Assembly: GCF_000196455.1 (NCBI RefSeq) | Contig: NC_014614.1 | Coordinates: forward strand, 572,501 to 636,500 | Direction of reading: 5' to 3' | Origin: Acetoanaerobium sticklandii | Lineage (GTDB): Bacteria > Bacillota > Clostridia > Peptostreptococcales > Filifactoraceae | Length of the DNA stretch: 64,000 nt | In this document: in pieces, positions 36,446-45,246 of the stretch | Numbering within the stretch: position 1 is the stretch's first letter | Layout: each line of letters starts with the position of its first letter | The notes under the pieces: model-generated | What the model was told of the DNA's origin: nothing | Seen by the model: only the letters and a program-made list of their open reading frames with translations | Database searches by the model: none | Program-made: the position numbers and the translations under genes

Positions 36446-38026
36446 GTGAAAAAGAAATTAGCCTGGGGATTGGTAATTCTTAATTTTTTGATTTTGCTTA
36501 TAGCATTAGGCACTTGGATATATTCTAATACTCTAAGACCGCCTAATCCAGATATGAGTAGAGGTATCCTTCAAAAGATATTAAAAGCAGATACAATTGA
36601 GCAAAATATTTCAAATAAATCCAAGCTTTTAGATTTAGGAGATGATGCCTTTGCAGTTGGATACTTAGAAAAGGGCAATTTGTTTTTTGAGTTCTATGAT
36701 GAAAATCTAAATAAAGTAAATCAGCTAAAAACTGAATTTACTGGAGTTAAGGATTTTGCTATAAAAGTAGATGGAGATAATTTTATACTATACACACTTG
36801 CAGATGGCAATATAAGAAAAACTATAGTAGAGTCCAAAAATCTAAAAAGAATTGGCAAAGATATTAGAATAGATGAAGCCAATTTTATGGTTCAAAAGGA
36901 TGGTTATCTAATTTATGTGAAAAATGATGGGTTAGGAGTAGTTGAAAAGGATGGAAAAACTTATATCCTGAAAACTCAAGATAAAGTCATAAATGCAGAC
37001 ATTAAGGTGAGTGATGAAGGTGTAAAAATTGTTTATGCAACTATATCAGATATGACTACTCATCTTAGATATACTAAATACTTAAACGCTAGGTTTAGTG
37101 ATTATAGGGATATTGCTGAGCTTGGTACAGATATAAATAGAAAATTGAGAAGCTTGGTATTGGAATCAAATCAAAACCAAAGTACTTTAATTTATGGAAT
37201 AAAGGATCACAAAAGCCAAAATGTGGCATATTATACTGTGGATATAGATAAGGCTGAAGCAAAGCCAGTTTCTGTATCATCACTTCATCAGGATTCAGCA
37301 CCAGTTTTTTACAATGGTACGAGCGAGATGATTCTATTAATTGATGATGTAAAGGGAAATAGTGTATATACTCAAGCCGCAATTGCTGATTTAAATGCCT
37401 CAGAGCCTAAAAAGCTGCTTACTAAAGGCAAAATAACAGCTTACAATCCGGAAATGATAAGCATTAATGGGCATGATTATTTAAAGTATGAAAATGTAAT
37501 GGCAAACAAAAAAGAAGTATATCTTGCTTCATCAAGCCCAAGCATAATGGAAAAAACTAGTAAGCCAAGTGTTGATGAAGTAAATGGTATACTGGGAGAA
37601 ACAGTTGCAGCTTCAGTATTTGGATATGCTTTTTCTCTTAGCTATTTTGGATATATATTTATATTTATTTCTTTATTATTTTTCTCTGCAATGTTGTTTT
37701 TTGTGAGCTGGACAGAGAGAAACCCAGGAAAGATAATAATCGCAGCTGCTGTAATGCATTTGATTGCTCAGCTTATGACTATGTCGAGCTATCTCATTCA
37801 AAATGCTCCGTCAAACATAGCTCTGCCATTTTATCTAAAAAATCCAGTGATAGTAATAGCTATGATAGTAATCAGCTTACTGGTATCACTTGCATTTATT
37901 TTTTACAGACATACTAGAAATGACATGAAACAAAGACTTTGGGGAACATATTTTGAGTTTTTTACTGTAAATACTATACTTTATATGCTGATATTTTTCC
38001 CTTATCTAGCGGTGTACTATATATAA
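36446..38026 (+). CDS. Membrane protein of unknown function in the GntR operon
   Basis: About 526 residues, not recognised as a named family. An N-terminal helix (about 8-26) is followed by a ~360-residue extracytoplasmic region rich in beta-type repeats (units like YTLADGNIRK, YVKNDGLGVVEKDGK). Four or five membrane helices lie in the last 140 residues, starting near SVFGYAFSLSYFGYIF. I prefer the GTG at 36446, which has GGGGGG at the right distance, over the TTG at 36431. It follows the GntR gene by 20 bases and probably shares its operon. Confidence 0.7.
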   Translation: MKKKLAWGLVILNFLILLIALGTWIYSNTLRPPNPDMSRGILQKILKADTIEQNISNKSKLLDLGDDAFAVGYLEKGNLFFEFYDENLNKVNQLKTEFTGVKDFAIKVDGDNFILYTLADGNIRKTIVESKNLKRIGKDIRIDEANFMVQKDGYLIYVKNDGLGVVEKDGKTYILKTQDKVINADIKVSDEGVKIVYATISDMTTHLRYTKYLNARFSDYRDIAELGTDINRKLRSLVLESNQNQSTLIYGIKDHKSQNVAYYTVDIDKAEAKPVSVSSLHQDSAPVFYNGTSEMILLIDDVKGNSVYTQAAIADLNASEPKKLLTKGKITAYNPEMISINGHDYLKYENVMANKKEVYLASSSPSIMEKTSKPSVDEVNGILGETVAASVFGYAFSLSYFGYIFIFISLLFFSAMLFFVSWTERNPGKIIIAAAVMHLIAQLMTMSSYLIQNAPSNIALPFYLKNPVIVIAMIVISLLVSLAFIFYRHTRNDMKQRLWGTYFEFFTVNTILYMLIFFPYLAVYYI

Positions 38027-38039
38027 CAATGAAATTAAG

Positions 38040-38100
38040 AAATCCTAGATTAATAAGCAACTACTGAAATGTAAAAGCTTAAAAGTAATCTAGGATTTTT
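38040..38100. terminator. Terminator between the membrane protein and the histidine kinase
   Basis: AAATCCTAGATTA (38040-38052) pairs with TAATCTAGGATTT (38086-38098), with a T-run on the plus strand. It lies between convergent genes. Confidence 0.65.
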
Positions 38101-38141
38101 AATGTCGATAAATATTTATTGTTAGTTTGCGAATAGGTGGT

Positions 38142-39461
38142 TTATGTGAATAAGAATGTCATGTTAAACCAACCGTTATTGCTTGTGCAGCTTGCAGAAG
38201 CCTTATACTTATTTACGATTGACAATATAGACTGCATGCCTATTCCATGACCAGGCTCAGTGCTTGTTGGAAAGCCGCTACTTCCAATTAAAATTTCACC
38301 GTTAAATCTATTTTTGAAGATGATAGCTAGCTTTTCATCATAAAATCTAGCACTTATATAAATTTCTTGCTCATCAAGGCTTTGCTTAGAGCTAGCGATT
38401 ATTGCATTTTCAAAGGCATTGGCTATCAGAATAGCTATATCGTTGCTATTCCACGGAAGCTTATCTGGTATATTAAGCTCTAATTTCACATCTATATTTT
38501 TCTCTTTAGCCTTTGACATATAAACCAATAAGGCAGAATTTACTATAGTGTTTTTACAATATACGAGAGGCTTGTTAGCTTTCATAGTTGTGTCGAGCTC
38601 TTCGATATAATTAAGTACATCTTCAGTTTTTTTATCTTGGATTAATGACCTAATTATTCCAAGGTTATGTCTCATATCGTGCTTGCAGATTTTAATGTGA
38701 TTTTCTGATTCTCTAAGAATTTCAGCTTGAGCTAAGATACCCTCTGTTTGAAGATTCATGATTTTATTTTGATTCTTCAAGTAAAGCATGTTTTCCAGAG
38801 ATTCAAAATCTAGAGTAATCCATTTCCAAGATATAATCAAAGACAAAGCAGTCATGATTCTGGAGATAATCTGAGGAAGGCTATTAATCCACTGGTTATT
38901 CATAGTAACCATTGCATCACTATAAATTGCAAGGGCAGGAATCATCCATATTACATTCCAATAATAATCATTTGTTAGTTGGCTATTAAAAATAATAGAA
39001 TTAGAAACTTTCTTCCAAAGTGGGATGAAAAAAAGCGTAAATAAAATGCTATAGCCTATGGTTTGAATAGAAAGCTGAATATACAAAGGTGTAGCAGTGC
39101 TTATTCTACCTACAAACAAAGCTACAATGGAATGAAGAAATAAAGAATAGCCACCTTGCATTCCATAAATAAAAATATGCTTGTATAAATTTCCTTTGAT
39201 AAATGAAATATTTATAAAAACATAAATTGTAGATAACAAAAATAAGAGACGCTTATATGTAAGAAGCGTGACGTTATTGTAATCACCCTTGACTAAAATA
39301 TACACAGCCAAATGCTGAAAAATAAATGCAGCAGTGTAATATAGAAAAAGCTTTTTTTTCCTTCCAAGTTCTAGAGATTTTGAAAAAGGAAGATATCTCA
39401 TGGCTAGCCCAGGAAGCTGGGCAATAGTGATAGCAAGTATAGTTATAAATAATGGCATCAA
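38142..39461 (-). CDS. AgrC/GHKL-type sensor histidine kinase
   Basis: A 439-residue membrane kinase. Six or seven N-terminal helices (about residues 1-215) form the sensor region, followed by the phosphoacceptor segment ICKHDMRHNLGI (H261-D262, as in AgrC-type kinases) and a HATPase_c domain with NAFENAI and GHGIGMQSI. The helices-plus-GHKL layout is that of peptide-pheromone receptors, but no agrB or agrD gene is seen in the window. The ATG overlaps the stop of the response regulator by four bases, so both come from one transcript. The three SLH genes with LytTR-like boxes are probably its output. Confidence 0.85.
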   Translation of the reverse strand: MMPLFITILAITIAQLPGLAMRYLPFSKSLELGRKKKLFLYYTAAFIFQHLAVYILVKGDYNNVTLLTYKRLLFLLSTIYVFINISFIKGNLYKHIFIYGMQGGYSLFLHSIVALFVGRISTATPLYIQLSIQTIGYSILFTLFFIPLWKKVSNSIIFNSQLTNDYYWNVIWMIPALAIYSDAMVTMNNQWINSLPQIISRIMTALSLIISWKWITLDFESLENMLYLKNQNKIMNLQTEGILAQAEILRESENHIKICKHDMRHNLGIIRSLIQDKKTEDVLNYIEELDTTMKANKPLVYCKNTIVNSALLVYMSKAKEKNIDVKLELNIPDKLPWNSNDIAILIANAFENAIIASSKQSLDEQEIYISARFYDEKLAIIFKNRFNGEILIGSSGFPTSTEPGHGIGMQSILSIVNKYKASASCTSNNGWFNMTFLFT

Positions 39462-40192
39462 AAACCCCTTCTATTTATAAAATAAGTAGTATATTGCTCA
39501 ATAACCTCAGCTTTTCTTCTTCTACTGATAGGAATTTTTTCTCCTGTTTTAAGTAGAAAGTCGTTTTCTATAGGTTTGACTATATAATCCATATTTACAG
39601 TGAGATTTCTATAACATTCTAAAAAACGATGGTCTTCACGTAAAACTTTAGAATAATCAGAATATTTTCCTGAAGCCTGAACAACTTCAGAAGCAAAATG
39701 GAAAAATAAGTTTCTAACAGAGCTTTCAATATATACGATATTTTTATTCAAAACAAACATGTCTCCAGAGCTTGTCTTTATAGTTATCCCACATTTATCA
39801 AGATTAAGTAGCTCTACAAAATAATCCAAAGCCTTGTAAAAAGCTTTCATATGCTTAGTTACAGGTTTTAGTATATAACTCAGAGCATGAACTCCATATC
39901 CATCTAGGATATGCTCAGTGCTAGTAGTAAAAAAAATAATCTTTATATTTTTATCAAGTAGTAACAATTTTTCTGCAGTTTCAATCCCAGTGAGCTCTGC
40001 CATATAAATATCCAAGAGGACTAGGTCAAATTCTGCTGGCATAAAGCCATCTAAAAACGCTTCGCCACTTTCATATTCACAAAACTCAGGAGTAATATCA
40101 AACTGTTGAAAGCGAACAGAAAAATAGTCAGTAACAAGACTGATAATCTCGTTTCTCTCTTGTGCTAAATCATCTACAACTGCTATTTTCAA
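39458..40192 (-). CDS. LytTR-family response regulator (AgrA-like)
   Basis: A 244-residue regulator: receiver domain with phosphoacceptor D61 (LVLLDIYMAELTG), then a LytTR DNA-binding domain (about 140-240) with typical phrases IVYIESSVRNLFFHF, FLECYRNLTVNMDYI and IPISRRRKAEV. LytTR proteins bind pairs of direct repeats of about nine bases separated by two helical turns; exactly such pairs (ACCACTCrGT) stand before the three SLH genes. It is transcribed first, ahead of the kinase. Its start lies about 65 bp from the nearest repeat at 40259, so autoregulation is plausible. Confidence 0.88.
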   Translation of the reverse strand: MKIAVVDDLAQERNEIISLVTDYFSVRFQQFDITPEFCEYESGEAFLDGFMPAEFDLVLLDIYMAELTGIETAEKLLLLDKNIKIIFFTTSTEHILDGYGVHALSYILKPVTKHMKAFYKALDYFVELLNLDKCGITIKTSSGDMFVLNKNIVYIESSVRNLFFHFASEVVQASGKYSDYSKVLREDHRFLECYRNLTVNMDYIVKPIENDFLLKTGEKIPISRRRKAEVIEQYTTYFINRRGF

Positions 40193-40236
40193 AACGGGCC
40201 TCCTAGTTATTGTTAATATAATTATATATCAAAAAT

Positions 40237-40326
40237 TTACCATCTTCAAAAAATATTTACCACTCAGTCAAAAAAACGACCACTCGGTAAAAATCTATAG
40301 AAAAAAATAAAATAAAAATATAGAAT
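40237..40326. promoter_or_regulatory. LytTR-type box and promoter of SLH gene 1 (three phased repeats)
   Basis: Direct repeats ACCACTCAGT (40259-40268) and ACCACTCGGT (40279-40288) are 20 bp apart, and a weaker third, ACCATCTT, begins 20 bp upstream at 40239. A -10-like TATAGAAT stands at 40319-40326, 31 bp after the second repeat. The same arrangement is found before SLH genes 2 and 3. Confidence 0.8.
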
Positions 40327-40420
40327 AAACGGTGTGTGCCTATGGTTATTAAAACGAGTTTATGCTTAGATACCATGCAAAAAAATTAAGAATTGAACTA
40401 AACAAAGGAGGTAAAAAATA

Positions 40421-43400
40421 TTGAAATCAAGTCAACTAAAAACAAACAATAAGAAAAAAGTTCTCTCAATGCTACTTGCACTTACTATGATATTTCAAAT
40501 TAGTATACCAGCAGTATTTGCAGAGGGAGAAGAAAATCAAAAGAAAATCATAGCTTTTGAAGAGCTAGCAGATGATGTAAAAAACATCACTGTAGAGGTA
40601 GATAGCACTGAAGAAGAGGTAGTAGCAAAAATGCCAAGCTCACTTAAAGCCTCGTATCAAGAAACAACTACAGGCTCAGCTATAGAAATCACCATAGAAA
40701 ATGTAACCTGGGAGCTATATGAGACAAATAGCGCTTCAGCTACCTTTGATTCATCTCAAAGCGGTGCTAGCTATACATATAAAGCAAAGCTACCAGCTAC
40801 AGATAGCATAGGAGATGAGCTGGTACTAGAAAGTGGGGTTTCACTACCGACTATCACAGTACTAGTAGGAGCTGTGCCCATACTGTTAGGTGGAGACTTA
40901 GATGAAGCTAGTATTACAGAGCAAGGTGGTAATATTACGACCTATGCAACCATAGAAGAAGCCATCACAGTAGCTCAAACTGTGGAAAACTGCACTGTAA
41001 CATTACTAAAGGATGTAGAGACAGAAAATTTAATTTTAATCAACAACGGCACTTTTACTCTTGATTTAAATGGAAAGTGGTTGAATAATACTGCAAATGA
41101 TGGAATTTGTGCTATTGGGTTACAGGGCGCAGTATCTCTTAAAATAAAAGATAGTGTAGGCACTGGAGGTATTACAACGATAGAAACTTATTCCATTTAC
41201 AGCTCAGGATATTGTTCTTTGAAAATAGAAGGTGGAAGCTATAAAGGAATTATGTGGTCATATAATAATGTGGGAGATGCCCTAGAGAATGGCTATGTTT
41301 ACAGAAATATCAGTGACAACTCGCTAGTGACCGATGTAAATACATTAAGTAATTTTGAAATTTATAATGTTAAAGTAACACCTGCACCTGTAATAATCAC
41401 TGCCCAGCCTGAGGATACTATTATTGCTCCAGGCTACACAGTTGACCAAGCACCGACATTGACAGTTATAGCCCAGACAGTACCTACTGATTCTGGACAA
41501 ACAATTTCATATCAGTGGTATAAGGACGATGTAGCTATTGCCGGAGCAACAAATTCAAGTTATACAGTTCCTACAGGACTTACAGAAGGAACATATTATT
41601 ACTACTGCGCTGTGACTTGTGAGGGTGTCTTAGTAAAAAGTAATAATGCAGAGCTGTATATTTATAGCAATACGGGAGATTATGAAGTAACAGATTCAAA
41701 CTCAAATACATCTAAATACCCAGCACTTGAAGCTGCAATTACATTTGCTAAAAGCAAGCCTGGCAGTACAGTTAAGCTACTTGCTGATGCTAATACTGTA
41801 AGCAGTGTGAAGGTCAGCTCAGGCACATTTACAATTGATTTAAACGGTCATATATGGACTAGTACTGCAACTGATAGAGCTTTGGATGTATCACTTGCAA
41901 ATCATATAACACTAAAAGACAGTCATGGTGGCGGGAAATTTACAACAAGCACTGCAGAATGCTTGGTATTAGTAAGTAGATCGTCATTAACAATTGAGAG
42001 TGGAATTTATGAAAATACAGTAGGAAAAGTATCATATGCTAGTGCAATCGATAATACGCACAAAATAACTATTAAAGACGGTAGTTTTATAGGTACTGCA
42101 ACAGGGCAAAGATTGTTTGAGTTTCATAGAATTGGAGTTTTGATAAATAACGGCTCTTTCAGTGGCAATCCAGTTTACTTTGCTACATATGAAAATATTA
42201 CACAAAGTGTTTTTCTAGCTGGCGGAACCTATGATAGAATACAAATGTTTAGCGGTAGCCTAGGTACTTTACTTGAGGAAGACTATGCTTTTAATCAAAG
42301 CGGAACATGGATTAACAATCCAAGTGGAACAGATATATCTAATGTAATAGTAAAGCTTAAGCCAGTCGCTATAAGTCAGCAACCTCAAAATGCTACAAAT
42401 GCAACATACGGCTACACTCAAGGACCAAATATTAGCGTAACAGCTCAAAAGACTGCTACTGGCACAGGAGATATTTCATACAAGTGGTATCGTGTGAAAA
42501 GTGGTAGTGAACCTGCTGACATGGAAGTAGGAACTAATTCCAATACATTAGAAATTCCATCTGGTCTTCCAGCAGGAACACATAGTTTTTACTGCGTAGT
42601 TTCCTGCGATGGATATATATTAAATACTGAAACTGTAACATTTACAGTAGAAAAAGCAACTCCGATAGTAGACATAGTAGAAGAAAATACAAGTGATAGA
42701 GTGTTTGGAGATACTATTCAAATTAAAGCAAAAGTTTCAGGTATATATTTTGAGAACTTGGCAGGGACTATTACTTTAAAAGAAGGAAGCACAACTATAG
42801 CAACAGCTATACTTAGCAATGGTTCTGCCATTTTGGAGTGGACGAATGTACCAACTGGTGACCATAATTTGCTAGTTGAATATACTGCGCCATCTAATAG
42901 TAACTATACTGATGAAATAAGCAGTAATATTAGCTTTAATGTTGTCAAAGCACCTCAAGCTTCACTTCATATCAATGAAGTAACAGGTAAAAAGTTTTTA
43001 GACGGTAATTTTACACTAGGTACAGCTGGTGGAACAGGAACAGGAGCAGTAAGCTACAGCGCATCCTCAAATGATGTACTTTCCATAAGTGGAAACACAG
43101 CAACTATTATTGGAGCAGGAACCGTAACAGTTACTGCTACAAAAGCAGAAGATGAAAACTATTTAAGCGCAACTGCTCAGACAGTTATAACTATTGATAA
43201 GGCATCTGCACCTACAATATCATTCCCTACAGCAAGTGGGATAACTTATGGTCAAAAGGTATTAGACAGTATTTTAGACGGTGGAAGCATCACTTTAGGA
43301 AGATTTAGCTGGAGCCAGCCTGAGCAGAATTTAGTACCTAATGTTGTAAATGGTGGAACTTATACTGCGAAGGTTATTTTTACCCCAAATGCGACTACAG

Positions 43401-45001
43401 TTAAAAACTATGAGGAAATTCCACAAGTAGATAGAGAAGCAGATATAAGTTTTACAGTAAATAAGGCGCAGCCATCTGTAAACCTATCAACTAAAAGTAC
43501 AGGAACTTCTGGAAACAGAACAACAGAAATTAAGATAAATCTATCAAAATCAGGCTTTGGAAATTATCCTCAAGGCACTATAAAACTCGTTGATTGCACA
43601 GAAGCTACTGAAAAAGATATAGTAGGAGCTGAGAATGTACCTTTATTAAACGGAGAAGCTTCATATACTTGGACAGGACTTTCGGATAAGATATATAAAG
43701 TAAAAGCTATATATCTTGGAGATGAAAACTATCTACCAGCTAGTAGCAGTGTATCTGAGTTTGATACAACTAAAAATGAACAAGAGAATTTTAAGCTTTC
43801 TAATCCAGGAAGTAAAACCTATGGTGATAATGCTTTTACTCTAACAACCTCAGGTGGAAATGGAACTGGAGCTGTGAGTTATGTAAGCTCAGATGAGAGC
43901 ATAATTAGTATATCTGGAGATACAGCTACTATTCATAAGGCTGGTACTGCAAATATCACAGCAATTAAAGCAGGCGATGATAACTATAATCCAGCTATGA
44001 ATACACTAGCTGTTGATGTAGCTAAAAAAGCTCTTAATATAAAAGCTGATGATAAGCTAAATATTGTAAAAGGAAGTATTATGCCAAACTTAAGCTACAC
44101 AGTTAATGGTTTATTAGGAACTGATAGCTTAACTAAAGAGCCAGTAATTACTACAAGTGCTAAAGATACTAATGCCGTAGGCGAGTATGTAATATCAATA
44201 TCAGAAGCAGAGGTGTCAAATTCTGATAGCTATGAGATAAGCTATACAAATGGCAAGATGACAGTAATAAATAGTAGTAATGGAGATAGTGGCAATAACA
44301 GTGGAAATAGTTCTTCTGGAGGCTCATCAAGTAAAGATAACAAGGATGATAAAGAGCCAAATAAGGCTCCAGTAAATCAAACACCACCAGCACAAGGAGA
44401 ACTACCACTACAAACTACTGAGCAAAACAGCACTAAGGCTCCAGTATTTGCAGATACTGAAAATCACTGGGCAAAATCAGATATAGAATTTGTAACAAAG
44501 AGAGGTCTATTTGGTGGAACTGGAGATGGCAAATTCTCTCCGAACATGCCAATGACTAGAGGAATGTTTGTAACAGTTCTAGGAAAACTAGCAAAAGCAG
44601 ATTTAACTGGATTTACATCTAGCTCATTTAAAGATGTAAAATCAGATGCTTACTACCTACCATATATCCAGTGGGCAAATACTTCTGGAATAGTAAATGG
44701 AATATCCTCAGAAGAGTTTGCACCAGATATGCCTATTTCTAGAGAGCAAATGGCAGTTATGCTACTAAACTATATTAAAGCAATGAATATAGACCTAGCG
44801 AAGCTAAATGAAGAAAATCAATTTGCTGATACAGATGAAATGAGTGCTTGGGCAAAAGAGGCAGTAAACGCCATCCAAATGTCAGGCATACTATCAGGAA
44901 AACCAGACAATAAATTTGATCCAAAAGGAATAGCTACAAGAGCAGAAGTAAGCTCTATGCTTAGAAGATTTATTGAGTTTATGGAAGAAAGCACCAAATA
45001 G
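40421..45001 (+). CDS. Secreted SLH-domain surface protein 1 with Ig-like repeats
   Basis: A 1526-residue envelope protein. The signal peptide (about 1-34) reads KKKVLSMLLALTMIFQ...PAVFA. Mid-regions have repeated blocks: two Ig-like units (ISYQWYKDDVAIAGATNSSY near 365 and ISYKWYR near 685) and several MBG/Big-type blocks (GAVSYSASSNDVLSISG, VSYVSSDESIISISG). A low-complexity linker (about 1285-1335) leads to three SLH domains (about 1338-1526; FADTENHWAKSDIEF, FKDVKSDAYYLPYIQW, FADTDEMSAWAKEA) that anchor proteins to cell-wall polysaccharide. Start: TTG with AAAGGAGGT upstream. Probably an adhesin or S-layer-associated protein. The last ~730 bases are almost identical to SLH gene 2. Confidence 0.9.
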   Translation: MKSSQLKTNNKKKVLSMLLALTMIFQISIPAVFAEGEENQKKIIAFEELADDVKNITVEVDSTEEEVVAKMPSSLKASYQETTTGSAIEITIENVTWELYETNSASATFDSSQSGASYTYKAKLPATDSIGDELVLESGVSLPTITVLVGAVPILLGGDLDEASITEQGGNITTYATIEEAITVAQTVENCTVTLLKDVETENLILINNGTFTLDLNGKWLNNTANDGICAIGLQGAVSLKIKDSVGTGGITTIETYSIYSSGYCSLKIEGGSYKGIMWSYNNVGDALENGYVYRNISDNSLVTDVNTLSNFEIYNVKVTPAPVIITAQPEDTIIAPGYTVDQAPTLTVIAQTVPTDSGQTISYQWYKDDVAIAGATNSSYTVPTGLTEGTYYYYCAVTCEGVLVKSNNAELYIYSNTGDYEVTDSNSNTSKYPALEAAITFAKSKPGSTVKLLADANTVSSVKVSSGTFTIDLNGHIWTSTATDRALDVSLANHITLKDSHGGGKFTTSTAECLVLVSRSSLTIESGIYENTVGKVSYASAIDNTHKITIKDGSFIGTATGQRLFEFHRIGVLINNGSFSGNPVYFATYENITQSVFLAGGTYDRIQMFSGSLGTLLEEDYAFNQSGTWINNPSGTDISNVIVKLKPVAISQQPQNATNATYGYTQGPNISVTAQKTATGTGDISYKWYRVKSGSEPADMEVGTNSNTLEIPSGLPAGTHSFYCVVSCDGYILNTETVTFTVEKATPIVDIVEENTSDRVFGDTIQIKAKVSGIYFENLAGTITLKEGSTTIATAILSNGSAILEWTNVPTGDHNLLVEYTAPSNSNYTDEISSNISFNVVKAPQASLHINEVTGKKFLDGNFTLGTAGGTGTGAVSYSASSNDVLSISGNTATIIGAGTVTVTATKAEDENYLSATAQTVITIDKASAPTISFPTASGITYGQKVLDSILDGGSITLGRFSWSQPEQNLVPNVVNGGTYTAKVIFTPNATTVKNYEEIPQVDREADISFTVNKAQPSVNLSTKSTGTSGNRTTEIKINLSKSGFGNYPQGTIKLVDCTEATEKDIVGAENVPLLNGEASYTWTGLSDKIYKVKAIYLGDENYLPASSSVSEFDTTKNEQENFKLSNPGSKTYGDNAFTLTTSGGNGTGAVSYVSSDESIISISGDTATIHKAGTANITAIKAGDDNYNPAMNTLAVDVAKKALNIKADDKLNIVKGSIMPNLSYTVNGLLGTDSLTKEPVITTSAKDTNAVGEYVISISEAEVSNSDSYEISYTNGKMTVINSSNGDSGNNSGNSSSGGSSSKDNKDDKEPNKAPVNQTPPAQGELPLQTTEQNSTKAPVFADTENHWAKSDIEFVTKRGLFGGTGDGKFSPNMPMTRGMFVTVLGKLAKADLTGFTSSSFKDVKSDAYYLPYIQWANTSGIVNGISSEEFAPDMPISREQMAVMLLNYIKAMNIDLAKLNEENQFADTDEMSAWAKEAVNAIQMSGILSGKPDNKFDPKGIATRAEVSSMLRRFIEFMEESTK

Positions 45002-45013
45002 AAAGAATAAATG
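44282..45013 (+). repeat. Long direct repeat, copy A (3' end of SLH gene 1)
   Basis: Aligns without gaps to 48223-48954 (offset 3941) and covers the linker, the three SLH domains and the stop codon. By eye only scattered single-base differences are seen. Confidence 0.85.
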
Positions 45014-45087
45014 AAATAGAAAAAGACTAATAAATACAGAAAAATAAATGAAGCAATAGATTGAAATTCAATGTTTAAATTAAACTA

Positions 45088-45135
45088 AGAGTCCTATTTA
45101 CAAGTGTTTGCATTTGTGAATAGGACTTATTGTTT
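45088..45135 (+). terminator. Terminator after SLH gene 1
   Basis: AGTCCTATTTACAA pairs with TTGTGAATAGGACT (one G-T wobble). The same element occurs after SLH gene 2. Confidence 0.75.
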
Positions 45136-45136
45136 T

Positions 45137-45203
45137 ACCACTCAGTCAAAAAAACGACCACTCGGTAAAAATCTATAGAAAAATAATAATAAAAATATAA
45201 AAT
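45137..45203 (+). promoter_or_regulatory. LytTR-type box and promoter of SLH gene 2
   Basis: ACCACTCAGT (45137-45146) and ACCACTCGGT (45157-45166) are 20 bp apart, with TATAAAAT at 45196-45203, 30 bp downstream. The intervening bases are also nearly identical to the other two boxes. Confidence 0.8.
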
Positions 45204-45246
45204 GAACTGTGAATGTCTTTATATTTAAAAAAGGAGGATTGGTTTA

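Noticed and set aside
40342..40389. A 15-codon frame after the first LytTR promoter as a possible agrD-like pheromone
   Set aside because: It has no good ribosome site, no amphipathic leader or conserved cysteine-ring pattern, and is not repeated before the other SLH genes.
44169..44408. Minus-strand frames inside the SLH genes
   Set aside because: They mirror repetitive coding sequence of the plus strand and lack ribosome sites.
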